From: Rhizomys pruinosus
Lineage: Eukaryota > Chordata > Mammalia > Rodentia > Spalacidae
NCBI GenBank assembly: GCA_009823505.1
Contig: VZQC01008895.1
Coordinates: forward strand, 464,833 to 528,832
Direction: 5' to 3'
Length of the DNA stretch: 64,000 bases
This document shows positions 11,730-24,561 of the stretch, piece by piece (position 1 is the stretch's first letter; each line of letters opens with the position of its first letter). Under the pieces are notes generated by a model. The model saw only the letters and a program-made list of their open reading frames with translations, was not told the DNA's origin and ran no database searches. The position numbers were made by a program, and so were the translations under genes.

Positions 11730-11766
11730 TACATATAAATATGAAAAATATATATATATATTTACA
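11698..11766. repeat. CA and TA microsatellites
   Basis: (CA)n at about 11698-11727, then a TA-rich run near 11748-11762. In copy B the corresponding tract is shorter and broken. Confidence 0.9.
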
Positions 11767-12656
11767 TCTACTAAAATGAGATTCAATAGGAAGAAGGTAC
11801 AGGGAAAGAATCATTCAAAAAAATTCCCTGAAATTTAACATCTCAACATTTATAAATCCTCCTGCATTATTTCATCTTTAGTTTCCATATTGGACTCCCA
11901 GGTCAAATATGGCCATTCAGCAACTAGCTATAATCAATACAGGTGAGAACTAAGGAAAATTAATGATAAGACTTCAGTCAAACCTAAGGTGTGGGAAACT
12001 CAACTTTACCAAAGAAAACACGTGATTACACGAAGACAGCCTGTCTGAAGTGCTGGAATATGCCACCAGCTACCAAAGTCTACATGGCAGGATAGTCTGC
12101 TAAAATAAAAAGAGAAACCATTTGGTTAGGGGGGTGCCTTCTAAAATAAATACCCCAAATTAAACTGTGTGGCAGACCAAAGGGATTCCCCTGATCTTCA
12201 AGAATCTCTACTTATTGTTCAGAGAAGGAAACTGTTAGTTTGGCCCCAGCAATAATATCAAAGCCCTTTCAATAAATATGCAGAGTTCCAAGGAAAGTCT
12301 TCTCTTTCTCCTCCAGATCTTCTCCAAAGGCATCGTATTTATGGTGAAGAGGAGCTGGGCTTCCTGTTTGCCTGAGGTACTGAGGCCCAGCAGATGGAGA
12401 GTAAGCACCCTATTTGTGATGGGAATATCCCCCCCCTCTGGTTTCTAGAGGAAGGCTAAGTCACTCCTGGAATGTAGATTAAGGTCACAATCATGGTCTG
12501 AGCCTACTACACAGGTCTCAGGACCATTTCCAGATTCCATGAAAACTGACCTAAGGTCAGCCTTCTACCACAGTTCTGAAGAAAATCACATAGAGGAATA
12601 CTAACCAGCAGTAAAGGTATGGCCCACTCCACAGGAACATGAAACAACTCAAAGCA

Positions 12657-12659
<3 letters not shown>
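11767..12659. other. No gene recognised
   Basis: Non-coding sequence. Part of it (12180-12640) is almost identical to copy B at 22560-23000. Confidence 0.45.
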
Positions 12660-12728
<69 letters not shown>

Positions 12729-12755
12729 CACACAGGGATGCACACACACACACAT
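12660..12755. repeat. TC then CA compound microsatellite
   Basis: (TC)n from 12660 passes directly into (CA)n ending near 12755. The copy B version (about 23034-23145) is interrupted by many indels. Confidence 0.9.
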
Positions 12756-13496
12756 TGACTAAATCAATGATTTCAATTTTGTGAAGTTCTAAGAAGGGCT
12801 AAAAATCAGAAAAGGGCATTCACAACCAAGCAATGATGGAGAAAATATTCAGGAAATGGAAATATTCTGAATACTGACTGTGAAAATGGTGGTTAGATGA
12901 TTCTATACATTCATCAAAACTCATTCACTTACATCCATGAAATCAGTAAATTCAAATGAATGTAAATTATACCTCAGTAAAGCCTCATATAAAATCACTA
13001 AACTTAAAGTAGTACCAAGTACATAAATGGCTTCCCTGTCTATTTAATATTTGGAATTATTTCCGTGAGAAAAAATATGTTATATTTTTTGGTCATAATA
13101 TGTTTTATTCTCAAAGCTAGTACACTAATTTGTAAATTCAGAATTGTCAAACTCTCCTATTCATGGGAATCACCTGATTCAATTAGGGAAGAGCCAAAGA
13201 TTCTGTAGCTCTTATATGGTCCCTGGAGATGCATATGTTGCTTATTCTACATGGTACTTAGAACAAGGATCTAATGGCCTCAAGGATTCTCCTGCAGTCA
13301 GCATTGTGGTTCTTGTTTTGCTTGCTGTACTGGAACTTGAACCCCGGGCCAGTTGGGCACTCCAGCCCAACTAGGACTGTGTATTTCACACTGGATCTGC
13401 TGTTCAAAATCATTTATGTCAGTTTCCCTTGCCATTTAACAGAATAACTATATATATATATATATTGAGTAAAGACTGAGTATGAAAACAAGTTGA
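12756..13496. other. No gene recognised
   Basis: Non-coding sequence with a short (TA)n run at 13450-13466. The 76-residue frame at 13144-13374 is not kept in copy B, which argues against coding. Confidence 0.45.
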
Positions 13497-13650
13497 TTTT
13501 TTTTTTTTTTTGGTCTTTTCAAGACAGGGTTTTTTTTTTTTTTTTGTCCTGGAACTCACTGTGTAGACCAGGCTGGCCTGAGACTCACAAAGATCACCTG
13601 CCTGCCTCTCCCAATGCTGAGGATTAAAGGCGTGCACCACCACGCCCAGC
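13497..13650 (-). repeat. B1 SINE
   Basis: Poly-T start, two partly repeated gacagggttt starts, actcactgtgtagaccaggc, and attaaaggcgtgcaccacca at the B1 head. Confidence 0.9.
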
Positions 13651-13850
13651 TTAACAATTGATTTCTTAAAAACTGAGGTAAATGTTTTGAAAAGACTTAA
13701 TGGTGAACTCATAAAACCACACATCTGAAGCAGAAGGAATGGCAGAATAAGAAATCTACTTTATCTAGGAATAAATACAAAAGGAATAATTTAATATAAT
13801 GGTTTAATTAGTTATTTGAGAATTTCATACATGCATACAATGTGTTTCTT

Positions 13851-14064
13851 TTTAATTTATTTTCTGTATGTGTTATGAATGTTACTGTCTGCATGCAGGT
13901 TGTGCACTGTGTCGTGCAATGCCGCGGAGGTCAGAGGAGGGTCGGATTCCCTGGAACTGGAGTTACAGAGGTTCCCAGCCCCATGTGGGTGGCTGGGGAT
14001 CAAACCCAGGTCCTCTTGCAAGGCAGTACCGTTCTTAGAATCCGCTAGGCTATTCTCCAGCCCC
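13851..14064 (-). repeat. B2 SINE
   Basis: Minus-strand B2. On the plus strand it shows gcaatgccgcggaggtcaga, cctggaactggagttacaga, gggatcaaacccaggtcctc, and ctattctccagcccc at the promoter-bearing head. Confidence 0.9.
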
Positions 14065-14615
14065 AACATACAATGTGTTTCTATCATGCTCAACCCCCTC
14101 CTCAAAGTTCACCCCTCCTTCTGCCCACACCTTCATGCTCTTTTCCTTTTTAATAACTAAGTAAATTTGTTTAGCCCATATATTCATGGGTGTCAGGTAT
14201 CCACTGGAGAATGGTATACTCACCAGGGGCGCAATCTTAAAGAAAATGGATTCTCCCTCCCCTATCTGCTGTCAGCTGTAACCAGCTCCTCAGTTATGGG
14301 TAGGGCCTCGTGAGACCTTCCCGCAGGAATGCTGGTTGTTGAATAATTTGATCTTGTGCAGGTCTTGGGCAGACAACTGCAGCTCTCGGTGAGTTCATAG
14401 GTTAGTGGTCCTGTCATACCCAGAAGACACTATTTTGGTTCCATGCTCCCTGAACTCTGTCTCTTCCAATTGTGCACCCTCTCTTCCATGATGTTCCCTG
14501 AGCCTTGGGGGAAGGGTGTGATTTAGCTGCCCCATTTTTGGATGAGCATTCCACATTCTCTTCACTTTATCTAGTTGTGAGCTTATGTGTCAGTTAGGAA
14601 GTGTTTCAGGTCATA
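14065..14615 (+). mobile_element. L1 3'-UTR-like fragment (Lx-type)
   Basis: Text such as catgatgttccctgagcctt and ccatatattcatgggtgtca is characteristic of old rodent L1 3' untranslated regions. No ORF is kept. Related stretches in this window are 34500-36770 and 42960-43960. Confidence 0.6.
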
Positions 14616-14965
14616 TGGTGTTATAGCTTGCTCTCTCTTGCTGTGGTAAAAAACTGGTCAAAATCAAGTTGGAGCAGAGTTTACTTGGCTTACAGGTTAT
14701 AGTACATCACTGAGGGAGGCCAAGGCAGAAACCACAAATAACACTGCTTACTGATGTGTCCCCTCCGTCTGGCTCAGGTACCTTTCTTACATAGCTCAGG
14801 CCCACCTGCCCAGGGATAGAACCACCCACAGTGGGATGGCCTTCCTGCATCATTTAGCAATCGAGAAGATACTGCAGAGACATGTGCACAGGCCAATCTG
14901 ATGGAGTCAATTCCTCTACTGAGATTCCCTCTTTCTAGGTGACTAGTTTTGCCTCACTGACAAGG
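14616..14965 (-). repeat. LTR-type or DNA-type interspersed repeat, family uncertain
   Basis: Shares the frame gctgtggtaaaa ... gagtttacttggcttacag ... cacccacagtgggatggc ... caggccaatctgatggagtc with a very common rodent repeat. I cannot fix the family name by eye, and the orientation follows the LTR-like reading. Confidence 0.5.
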
Positions 14966-15589
14966 ACCAACCAGCAGACACAGGTAGGAGAGTATAAGGA
15001 AGAGATGGAGAATGAAAGGCTACCGAAGGACAATAGTGAGAGCACACCCCCCATAATGCATGTTGGGCAAGAGGGGCTCATAGTGGCACTGCGAAATGCT
15101 GCCAGCCATTCTAAAACAGCTTCAGAGCTCCTCCATCCTTAGTTCAGAGAGTCAGAGTATTTGAATAATTACGCCTACAGTCCTTAACTGAGAGTTGTTA
15201 AATGAGAGATCAGTGTTTCCAGTCCCTGCCTCCCTCCCCAGGGATGTAGACCAAGCAGTCCTGTCCCTTAAGCCAAAGGTTCTCTCAAGCATGAATTCAT
15301 ACAGGGGAAGTTAAAAGTGGCTCCACAGAATGTGATGTAGACAGGCTTCAGGCGTTGCAACAGTAAGGATCAGAAAGTGACTATCAGAAGAAGGCAAAAG
15401 TTGACAGTTGCATAGTTTTCAGGCTCAGAACCCTAAGTGTACATCCTCGGAATCTACTTTGACCCATAGTTGACTTGGGTAGGTGACTGAACTTCTAAAA
15501 AGCTTCCTTGTTTTCTCTCTATAAAGTAACAGCAATATTTCCTGTCTTGAGATATTTGCAAGCATTCAATGGCTGTACTGGTGACCTTT
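14966..15589. other. No gene recognised
   Basis: Non-coding. The right part recurs in copies B and D. The clean version in D (28408-28990) shows no ORF of interest. Confidence 0.45.
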
Positions 15590-15735
15590 CTTTGGCTGTG
15601 ATGGATACCGTGGCCAAAGGCAACTTACAGAAGAAGAGTTTATGGGCTTGAGTGCTCAGAGCAAGAATCCATCATGATACAGGAGACATGGCAGGAGCCG
15701 GAATGGTGGCCTGGGGCTCCTGAAGCATCATTAAA
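15590..15735 (-). repeat. Fragment of the same interspersed repeat
   Basis: ggctgtgatggataccgtgg, then aagagttta and gcttg match the opening of the 14616 repeat. It directly precedes L1 sequence. The copy D counterpart is 28995-29140. Confidence 0.5.
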
Positions 15736-16164
15736 TATTAGGAAAATGAAAATTAAAACCAGCTTTAAGATATCACCCGACTCAGATAAGACTGGCTAAG
15801 ATCAGAAAACAAAAGAAACCAAATGCTGGAGAGGTTGTGGGGAAGCGGAGAACACTCATCCACTGCGGGAGGGAATGTAAACTCATACAACCCTATGGAA
15901 AGCAGTGTGGAGAACCTTAAAAGACTCAAAGGAGTTTAAACCCGCCCACAAAACAACACGTGACCCAGTCATACCACAACCTCCTACTGCAAAGATACAT
16001 GCACATCTATGTTTTTTGCAGCTCTCTCACAATACTGAAGAGCTGGAACAAACCAAATTTGCCTGAAAGCAATGAGTGGATAGAGAAAATGTGGTACATC
16101 TACACAATGGAATTCTATGCATTGTAAAATTAAGAGGACATCATGAACTTTTTGCAGGTAAATG
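15736..16164 (+). mobile_element. L1 ORF2 3' end, cut at an assembly gap
   Basis: Plus-strand L1 with the conserved aaatgctggagaggttgtgg, ccctatggaaagcagtgtgg and atgtggtacatctacacaat segments near the end of ORF2. It stops at gcaggtaaatg before the n. The uninterrupted version is 29150-30150. Confidence 0.85.
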
Positions 16165-16165
16165 N
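16165..16165. other. Assembly gap (single n)
   Basis: Follows gcaggtaaatg, the same 11 bases that precede the n at 26750. In copy D this sequence (29560-29568) continues smoothly into L1. Confidence 0.85.
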
Positions 16166-16211
16166 TCATACACATAAAAAAATAAAGAATTTTAAAAAGT
16201 CAACTCATACT
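16166..16211 (+). repeat. B2 3' tail fragment
   Basis: tcatacacataaaaaaataa is the usual end of a B2 in this window. No B2 head precedes it, so the contig begins inside a B2. Confidence 0.6.
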
Positions 16212-16415
16212 GGGCTGGAGAGATGGCACAGCAGTTAAGAGCACCGACTGCTCTTGCAGAGGACCCGGGTTCAATTCCCAACACCCATATGGCAGCTAAG
16301 AACCATCTTTAACTCCAGTTCCAGGGGAATCTGACACCCTCTTCTGACCTCCTCAGCATTGCATGACACAGATGCACCAACCTACATGTACACTCATACA
16401 CATAAAAAAATTCAA
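16212..16415 (+). repeat. B2 SINE
   Basis: Complete B2: gggctggagagatggcacag head, gcagaggacccgggttcaat, the single ctccagttccaggggaatct box, and a catacacataaaaaaa tail. Confidence 0.92.
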
Positions 16416-16445
16416 CAGGAAGGAAATAATTTGATTCAATTTCAA

Positions 16446-16448
<3 letters not shown>

Positions 16449-16514
<66 letters not shown>
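16449..16514. repeat. (AG)n microsatellite
   Basis: About 33 uninterrupted AG units next to a B2. Copy A starts within a corrupted version of this tract. Confidence 0.97.
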
Positions 16515-16516
<2 letters not shown>

Positions 16517-17322
16517 AAACCCAATGAGAAGCTAGGTCCTCAAACTTCACCCAGGTGGGAAGCCAGGTTATAGGGGACAGATGTGACTCAGCAGCTCTGT
16601 GGAGGGAACCATTGTGTCCTGGGAAGACTGAAGCCTCAGGTGACATGCCACCAAGTCTTTCTTTTGACTTGAGCTGGCATTTCCCTTCACGTCTACAAAG
16701 CCACCTGTCTTAAACATGCACTCCAAGTACATTCAGATCTCTCCAATGTTCTTTCAAGCTTCTCTGAAAATAACCTGGTGCCCCACTGCTTTTCTGATTG
16801 CAAGGCCCCAATTGTCTCAAAGATGTCCTATTCTATGGGGTTTCTCTCTCTAAACTCAGACAACACAGTATTAGGTGGGGTTCAAACTTTAAATCTCAGG
16901 ATGTTTTTAGTAAGTTTCCGACAAGGAGGAGGTGATATCACATGGCGCTCACACCAAGGACTTATGTATGGGCCGTATATCTCCTTTGTAGCCCTTATTT
17001 GGCATATGGACATGTTTCAAAATCTGTGTCTTGTCTTCACTGCTCCCTTAGTGGCTATTCATGCCTTGATCCTAAAGAACTGCTGAAAAGAGATGAAGGC
17101 AAGGTCATTTATTGTGACCATTAGGGGCTGCCTTGAAAAGTTAGCTAGGAAAACTGAAAGTTTTAATAGGGTCAGAACACTATTTACATATGGAATTCAA
17201 TGCAGTAGAATGTTCAAAGTATGCAAGTGCCATGGGGTGGGTATGTGCCAAGCTTCTTAAAATACATCTCTTTGAGAACAAGGCTCTTCACTGTATCAAG
17301 CATACTGATATCTACTTATTGG

Positions 17323-17326
<4 letters not shown>

Positions 17327-17369
<43 letters not shown>

Positions 17370-17400
17370 CCTCTCTACTCATTCTCTCTTTCTGTCTCTA
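17327..17400. repeat. TC microsatellite
   Basis: Clean (TC)n run followed by TC-rich sequence. Counterpart of 6969-7086. Confidence 0.9.
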
Positions 17401-17636
17401 CTCCATCTCTCTTACCTTGTATAGGAATAGGGCAGAACAGGAAGCACCACAGTGAACCAAATAGACATGCAGTGGGATTCTCTGTAAAACACACAGTACA
17501 GTGCTGGTTACACAGCATCAACCTAGGTAAGTTAGCCATTGTGATTATCACTTCTGGTTATTTTGCTATTAAACCAAAGGTAATTGGGGTGCCACACAAG
17601 GGCTTGTGGAATCTGTGGGAGCTATAAGAGATTCTT

Positions 17637-17805
17637 TTCCTTTTTTTTTTTTTTTTTTTGTTGTTTTTTTTTCGAGACGGTCTCCCCCTGTAGCCCCAGC
17701 TGTCCTGGAACTCACTGTGTAGACCAGGCTGTGGCCTTGAACTCACAAAGATCCACCTGCCTCGGCCCCAGGTGCTAGGATTAAAGGCGTGTGCTGGGCA
17801 CATTC
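17637..17805 (-). repeat. B1 SINE (copy B)
   Basis: Counterpart of 7305-7470, with a clearer actcactgtgtagaccaggc core. Confidence 0.9.
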
Positions 17806-17930
17806 TTTTCCTTGTGAGAAAAGTGAACAAGAAGAAGCGAAAACTGTGCAACCAGTCAGGGAACTTAAATTTACCATCCAGGTAAAATCTATTTGTTTTC
17901 AGAGCTTCCTATGGAATTTGAAAAGGAAGG

Positions 17931-19988
17931 TGGATGCAGTTTTTCTGTTTGCTGTGATAAAGACCATGACCAAAGGAACTTATAAAAGGAAGAGTTTATT
18001 AGCTTACATTGGCAGTTCCAGGGAATTAGAGTCCATTGTGGCGGGAGGTGTGGCAGCTGGATCTGGAGCAACAACCGAGGGTCACATCTCACAAAGAGCG
18101 CAGGAAACAGAGAGGGCAAATGTAGACCACAGAGGCTTGTTAAAACTCACTAAGCCGCGCCCCCAGTGACACACACTTCCGTCCCCAGCATGGTCACACC
18201 TTCTAAGACCTCCAAAAACAAGCGCCACCAACTGAGACAAATGTCTGATACTTACAGCCTATGGGGGAACACCATTCAAACCACCACATTCCACTCCCAG
18301 GCTCCCATAGGCTGCCTGACCATATAAAATGCAAAATGCATTTAGTCCAACTTAAAAGTCCCACCATAGTCTTACCAGTCTCAATGCCATTCAAAAGTCC
18401 CCAGTCCAAGTCTCTTTTCTGAGACTCAGGCCAATCTCTTAACTGTAAGCTCCTTGTAAAATCAAAAGGCAAATTACATAACTCCCAACATACAGTGGAA
18501 CCGAGTACACATTCCCATTCCAAAAGGAGGAATAGAGGCATAGTGAGGAAACACTGGACCAAACAAGACCAAAAACCAGAGAGGGCAAAACGCCAAGTCC
18601 TGTAGCTCCAGCATGCAACTTATGGGCTTGACTCCAAAGGGCTTAGATGGCTCAGCTCTTCCAGCTTCAGTGTGCAACATACATCTCTTTCTTTTAGCGG
18701 TACCACTCCCTGTATGCACTCTCCTTGGTAAATATCTCACAGGTCTAGCATCTTGAAAGTCTTCTTGGGGTCTCCCATGCCCACCAGGCTTCACATTCAC
18801 AGCTTCATGCAATGGCTTATCAGGGCCTTCTTATTCAGGGACACCCCTGCCTGTACTCTGCCTGGCCTCTTTGGCTCTGAATTATGGAGGAAGAACTGAT
18901 GACCCCTTCACTCTTGCGAATTTCATGCATCTAAAGCCAGCACCACGTGAATGAAATTGCCGAATCTGGCTGCAAGTTCGGGACAGACCCTGGCCCATTT
19001 CAACCACAGTTGCAACTTTTTCTCTACCTGGACGTGCTGGAGGATTAGCTGGGTGTGGTCTTGCCCTGAAGGTACTGATGTCTTTTGTTACTTGTAAATC
19101 TCGAGGCCTCTCCTTAATTACTTTAATCTCCTATAAAGGGAGCTTCTCCTTCACATGCCTTGGCCCCACCTTCAATCTTCCTAGTGCAGTTATCAGATCC
19201 AAACTGTACATTCTGTCTGCATTTCTTTCTGACCCAATCTGCTCTTCTTCACTGTAGATCTGCACAATATTCACCATTAAAACCATGCCAAACCATTTCA
19301 TACATTAGGCTGTCTTGAAATATCCTCCGCCAAGACATCAGTCCATTGCTTTTCAACTTAGCATCAGGCAAGCATCTGGGCTGAGGGCAAACTGCTGCCA
19401 GACTCTTTATCAAAATATCCCAGTTGCTGCCTAAGTCTTTATTTTCCCCTGGAACACATTTTTCTAGCACATGCTTTCTTCCAGGCCTCCACTAGAATGG
19501 CCCTTTAAGCTCTCTTACAATAGTCAACAGCCTTTCCAGCCCAAAGTTCCAAAGTCTTCCACACTTCTCCAAACATACACATGGTCAGGTTCTCACAACA
19601 GCCACACCCCACTTCGGTAACCACTAACTGTGATAGTCAGTTTTTTCTGTTGCTGTGATAAACCACCATGACCAAGGAACTTATAAAAGGAAAGAGTTTA
19701 TTTGAGCTTACGATTGGCAGTTTTTCCAGGAATTAGAGTCCATTGTGGGGAGGCGTGGCGGCTGGATCTGGGAGCAGCAAACCAAGGGTCACATCTCGCA
19801 AGAGCACAGGAAACAGAGAGGGCAACTGTAGACCACAGAGACTTGTTAAAACTCACTAAGCCTGCCCCCAGTGACACACTTCCTTCCCCCAGCATGCCAC
19901 ACACTTCTAAGACCTCCAAACAACAGCGCACAAACTGGAGACCAAATTCTGAATACTTACCTATGGGGGACACGCAGCAAACCCCACA
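17931..19988 (-). mobile_element. Complete MaLR-like LTR element (copy B)
   Basis: Counterpart of 7602-9691, with better edges. LTRs are 17931-18288 and 19631-19988, both 358 bp. Plus-strand LTR starts are tggatgcagt and tgatagtcag, with ends in ccaca. GAAGG flanks the element at 17926-17930 and 19989-19993. The interior (18289-19630) has no coding capacity. Next to the 5' LTR on the minus strand is tggttaccgaagtgggg, a possible primer-binding region, but the tRNA cannot be assigned. Confidence 0.82.
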
Positions 19989-20504
19989 GAAGGGCTAGAC
20001 ACAGATAAAGAGATAGATGACCTCTGGTGGCTTAGGGATCCCAAGTGAATAAGCCAAAGAGCCCAGAACCATTCTATACCATTCTCGGAGGGCTGAAAGC
20101 TTCATAAGATGAAGGCAGTATGTGGGGTGTTAATATATTTAATCATCATCCTTTCAGGGAGGCCCCAGATTTCCAAACAAAACTACATCTTCCTAATAAC
20201 TGTTCCTATACAAAGAAGCACCACCACAGTTACTGTACTTGTTATACCAAACAATTATTTATTGAAGCCTTCCTTATTCTGCTGTAGAGACACTGTAGGT
20301 AGGGATATGATTTGTCATACTGTTGGAACTTAAGTACTTATTTGAAGAAGTAATAAGTTATCTATAAATGCATGTGTGCTGTGTTTATAGACAAATGCAT
20401 GCATGCATGAATGCATTGAAGAGGAGAAAGAAGAGAATGTGTGTACTATGTAAAACCTTCATGTTCTCTGCTTATTTCTCAACTTAAATTTAAATTTTCA
20501 GCGT

Positions 20505-21378
20505 AAATAATCACAAGAGTTTGGTGTTAGCATCCACAAATGAGGGAACCATTCTCTGTCTTTCTGGACTGTGTTTACGCTTTCACTCAGCCTAAAGGGC
20601 TTCCAGCGCCATCCAGTTACCTGCAAAGTTTCATAATGCCTCTTCTTTCCACTGAATAGGTAACTCCATTGTGTAGGTGTACCATATTGTTTTTGTTATC
20701 CACTTGTCTGTTGAGGGCATTTGGGTTGTTCCAGCTCTTCACTATTGTGAAGAGAGCTGCAAAGACATGGATGTGCATGTAGTCTTTGTGGTAGGATGAG
20801 TCTTTGGGTATATACCCAGGAGTGGTATGACGGGGTCAGGTGGTAGGCTCATCTGAGTCTTTTGAGGGTTCGCCACACTGCTTCCCATAGGTGGTATGTA
20901 CAAAGCTTACTTCCTCATTTGTGGATGCTAACACCAAATCCCTCAGATGAAAGGCAAGCTGAATAAAATTATTGTTAATTTTTCTGTTTATCTGAAAGCA
21001 AATAGTTGTTAAAATATGAACCTCTCAATGGGCTCTAGGAATCCACCCACCAATATTTTCAGCTCTGTAATTACTGTATATGGATGGACAGTATGTATCC
21101 ATATTTGAGTAGTATATAAATTAATGGAGGAAAATGTGAATTCTAAGCATAATAAAAAGACTGAGAGAAAGATGCAGGACAATTATGGCAGAATGACATG
21201 ATCGGGGGGTGGGGTGGGGTGGGGCAGGGGGAAGGGAAAGGGGAAATGCCTGAACTGGATTGAAAAACGATGTCTGACATACACAAAAATCAATAAAAAA
21301 AAAAAGAATCTTCTTCACTTATGAATCAAACCCCAAAAGTGACCCAAAAGCTCTGAAAAAAAAATATCACACAAGATT
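20505..21378 (+). mobile_element. Twin-primed L1 insertion (copy B)
   Basis: Counterpart of 10208-11091 with the same inversion point, G-rich 3' UTR block (about 21204-21245) and extra 3' segment. The flanking duplications are slightly corrupted here. Confidence 0.8.
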
Positions 21379-21689
21379 AATGAAACTCACTTTAATTGTG
21401 CCAAGCTTACAATTAGGAGTTTATAAATACTTTGAGCTTCACTGCAGGACACTGGCTGCTTTGTCTGTGACAATCATCAAATTGTTTTTGTTACAAGCTT
21501 TCTATCCGTCAAAAGCTATATTTCCCTAGAGTTATTATTATTCTTCTTAAAAAAATATCTAATGTATAAATCTTGAAAATCCCTAGGTCAAGAGAACTCT
21601 CTTGGGAGCTTCCAACTGAGTAGATCCAAGTAAAGGGGAAATGGTGATTTCACACACAACCAACATTTCATCAAGATAACTGTTCACGA

Positions 21690-21925
21690 GGGTCATAAGG
21701 CTGAGGAGAAGGCTGAGTCCAGATAAAAGTGCTTGCCACGTCAAGAATGAGAACCACAAGTTCAATTCCAGAGACACATGTAAAAATCCAGGAAGAAGCT
21801 TGGTGGCACCCGCTTGTGTTTTCAACTCTGGGAGGCAAAACCAGGCAGAACGAGGTACAACCCTGGAGATCATGGCCTAGGCTAGACAAAGAGCTCCATG
21901 ATCTCAATAAACAAAAAAGAAAACA
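21690..21925 (+). repeat. B4-type SINE (copy B)
   Basis: Counterpart of 11385-11610. Confidence 0.7.
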
Positions 21926-23033
21926 TGTTTTAAGAGCTAATGATGGATGATTCAAGAGGTTGATCTAAGTCGCGTGCTAATAGCACCATGCACACGTGCA
22001 CATATGTGTATACAAAACAGCATAGACAACAACACACACACACATCACAACCGACATAGAAATAAAAATGGAGAATAATATTACATCATAATAAGATAAT
22101 ATAGGTCATAGAGCGGAAGGGAGAAAGTAGGGAGAGGAGTATCAAAAGAATGAATCCGCGGGAAAGAATCTATTAAACACATTCACTGATAATAAACATC
22201 TCCTTAAACCTCTGCATTATTTCATCTTTAGTTTTCCATAAATGGACTCCCAGGTCAAAGTATGGCATTCGGCAACTAGCTTAGTAATCAATACATCGGT
22301 GAGAACTAAGGAAAATTAAATGATAACGACTCTGCAGTCAAACCTAAGGTGTGGGAGGGACCTCAACTTGTACCAATAGAAAAACACAGTGATTAGCATC
22401 GAGATATCAGCCTGTCTGAGTGCTGGAATATGCCACCAGCTACCAAAGTCTACATGGCAGGATAGTCTGCTAAAATAAAAAGAGAACCAATTTGGTTAGA
22501 GGGGGTGCCTTCTAAAGATAAATACCCCCAAATTAACTGTGTGGGCAGACCAGAAGGGATTCCCCTGATCTTCCAAGAATCTCTACTTATTGTTCAGAGA
22601 AGGAAACTGTTAGTTTGGCCCCAGCAATAATATCAAAGCCCTTTCAATAAATATGCAGAGTTCCAAGGAAAGTCTTCTCTTTCTCCTCCAGATCTTCTCC
22701 AAAGGCATCGTATTTATGGTGAAGAGGAGCTGGGCTTCCTGTTTGCCTGAGGTACTGAGGCCCAGCAGATGGAGAGTAAGCACCCTATTTGTGATGGGAA
22801 TATCCCCCACCTCTGGTTTCTAGAGGAAGGCTAAGTCACTCCTGGAATGTAGATTAAGGTCACAATCATGGTCTGAGCCTACTACACAGGTCTCAGGACC
22901 ATTTCCAGATTCCATGAAAACTGACCTAAGGTCAGCCTTCTACCACAGTTCTGAAGAAAATCACATAGAGGAATACTAACCAGCAGTAAAGGTATGGCCC
23001 ACTCCACAGGAACATGAAACAACTTCAAAGCAG

Positions 23034-23145
23034 TGTCTCTCTCCTCTCTTTCTCCTCTCGCCTCTCATCTCTCTATCACAACACACACAACACACACACA
23101 CACACACAGGCAACACAGGGGATGCACCACACAACACAATTGTAC
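23034..23145. repeat. TC/CA compound microsatellite (copy B, noisy)
   Basis: Counterpart of 12660-12755, broken by inserted bases. Confidence 0.8.
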
Positions 23146-23949
23146 TAAATCAGATGAATTTCAATTTTGTGAAGTTCTAAGAAGGGCTAAAAATCAGAAA
23201 GAGGGCATTCCACAAAACCAAGCAATGAGGAAGAAAATATTCAGAAATGGAAATATTCTGAATACTGACTGTGAAAATGGTGGTTAGATGATTCTATACA
23301 TTCATCAAAACTCAATTCACTTACATCCATGAAATCAGTAAATTCAAATGAATGTATAATTATACCTCGTAAAGCCTCATATAAAATCACTAAACTTAAA
23401 GTAGTACCAAGTACACTAAATAGGTTCCCTGTTCTATTTAATATTTGGAATATTTCCGTGAGAAAAAGTATTTAATATTTTTTGGATCATAAATATGTTT
23501 ATTCTCAAAGGCATAGTACACTAATTTTAAATTCATGAATTGTCAAGAACATCTCTAGATTCATGGGATAATCACCTGGATTCAATTAGGGAGACCAAAA
23601 GATTCTGTAGCTCTATAATGGTCCTGGAGGATGCAATATGTTGCTTATGTTCTAAACATGTGTACATTAGAACAAGGAAATCTAAAATGGCCTGCAAGGA
23701 TTGCTCCTGCAGTCAGATTGTGGTGTCCTTGTTTTGTCCTTGCTGTACTAGGACACTTTGAAGCACTGCGGCCGATGCTGGGACTAGCAGGCCAACCTAA
23801 GGACTGTGTATTTCACAACGTGATCTTGCTGTGCAAAATCATTTATGTCAGTTTCCCTTGCGCTAGTGTAACAGAATAACTATATTATATATTAATATTG
23901 AGAATATATAGCTGTATAGTTATGATTAAACAAGTTGATTAAAAATGGC

Positions 23950-24109
23950 TTTTTTTTGGTCTTTTCAGACAGGTTTTTTGTCTATGTGTCTTAGTGTCCT
24001 GGAACTCACTGTGGTGACCAGGCTGGCCTGAACTCACAAAGATTCCACTGCTCTGCGGGCTCTGCCTCAATGTGCAGTGGATTAAAGGCAGGCACCACCA
24101 CGCCAGCTA
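23950..24109 (-). repeat. B1 SINE (copy B)
   Basis: Counterpart of 13497-13650 with extra small insertions. Confidence 0.85.
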
Positions 24110-24315
24110 ACAAATTTGATTCTCTTAAACAACTGAGGTAAATTTTTGAAAAGACTAATGGGTGAACTATAAAACCACACATCTGAAGCAGAAGGAATGG
24201 CAAGAATAAGAAATCTACTTATCTATGGAATAAAATACAAAAGGAATAATTTAATATAATGGTTTATATTAAGTATAATTTCGAGTAATTATCATACAGC
24301 ATACAATGTGTTTCT

Positions 24316-24561
24316 TTTTTTACATTTGATTTTCTGAGTAATGTGGGTGGGTAGAATGTTACTTAATCTGCATGCAGGTTGTGGCACTGTGTCTGTAGCA
24401 AGTGCCGCGGAGGTCAGAGGAGGGATTCCGGATCCCTGGAACTGGGTGTACAGATGGTTCGCCAAAGCCGCCATGGATGGGGGGCTGGGGAATCAAAACC
24501 AGGTCTCTTGTAAGGAGCAGTACAGCGTGCTCTTAATCCGCAGGCTCATGTCTCCAGCCCC
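24316..24561 (-). repeat. B2 SINE (copy B)
   Basis: Counterpart of 13851-14064, about 30 bp longer because of scattered insertions. Confidence 0.85.

Larger units (their letters stand above)
6148..16164. other. Duplicated segment, copy A
   Basis: This about 10.0 kb stretch matches 16513-26749 (copy B) from end to end in the same order and orientation. The offset is about 10.35 kb at the left and about 10.3 kb near position 9800. Differences are mostly single-base insertions or deletions. Blocks of near-perfect identity (for example 12180-12640 against 22560-23000) alternate with noisy blocks. Partial third copies are 26751-28406 (copy C, matching about 19745-21370 of B) and 28408-29568 (copy D, matching 14994-16164 of A). 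I judge this more likely an assembly artefact than a real tandem duplication. Confidence 0.9.
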
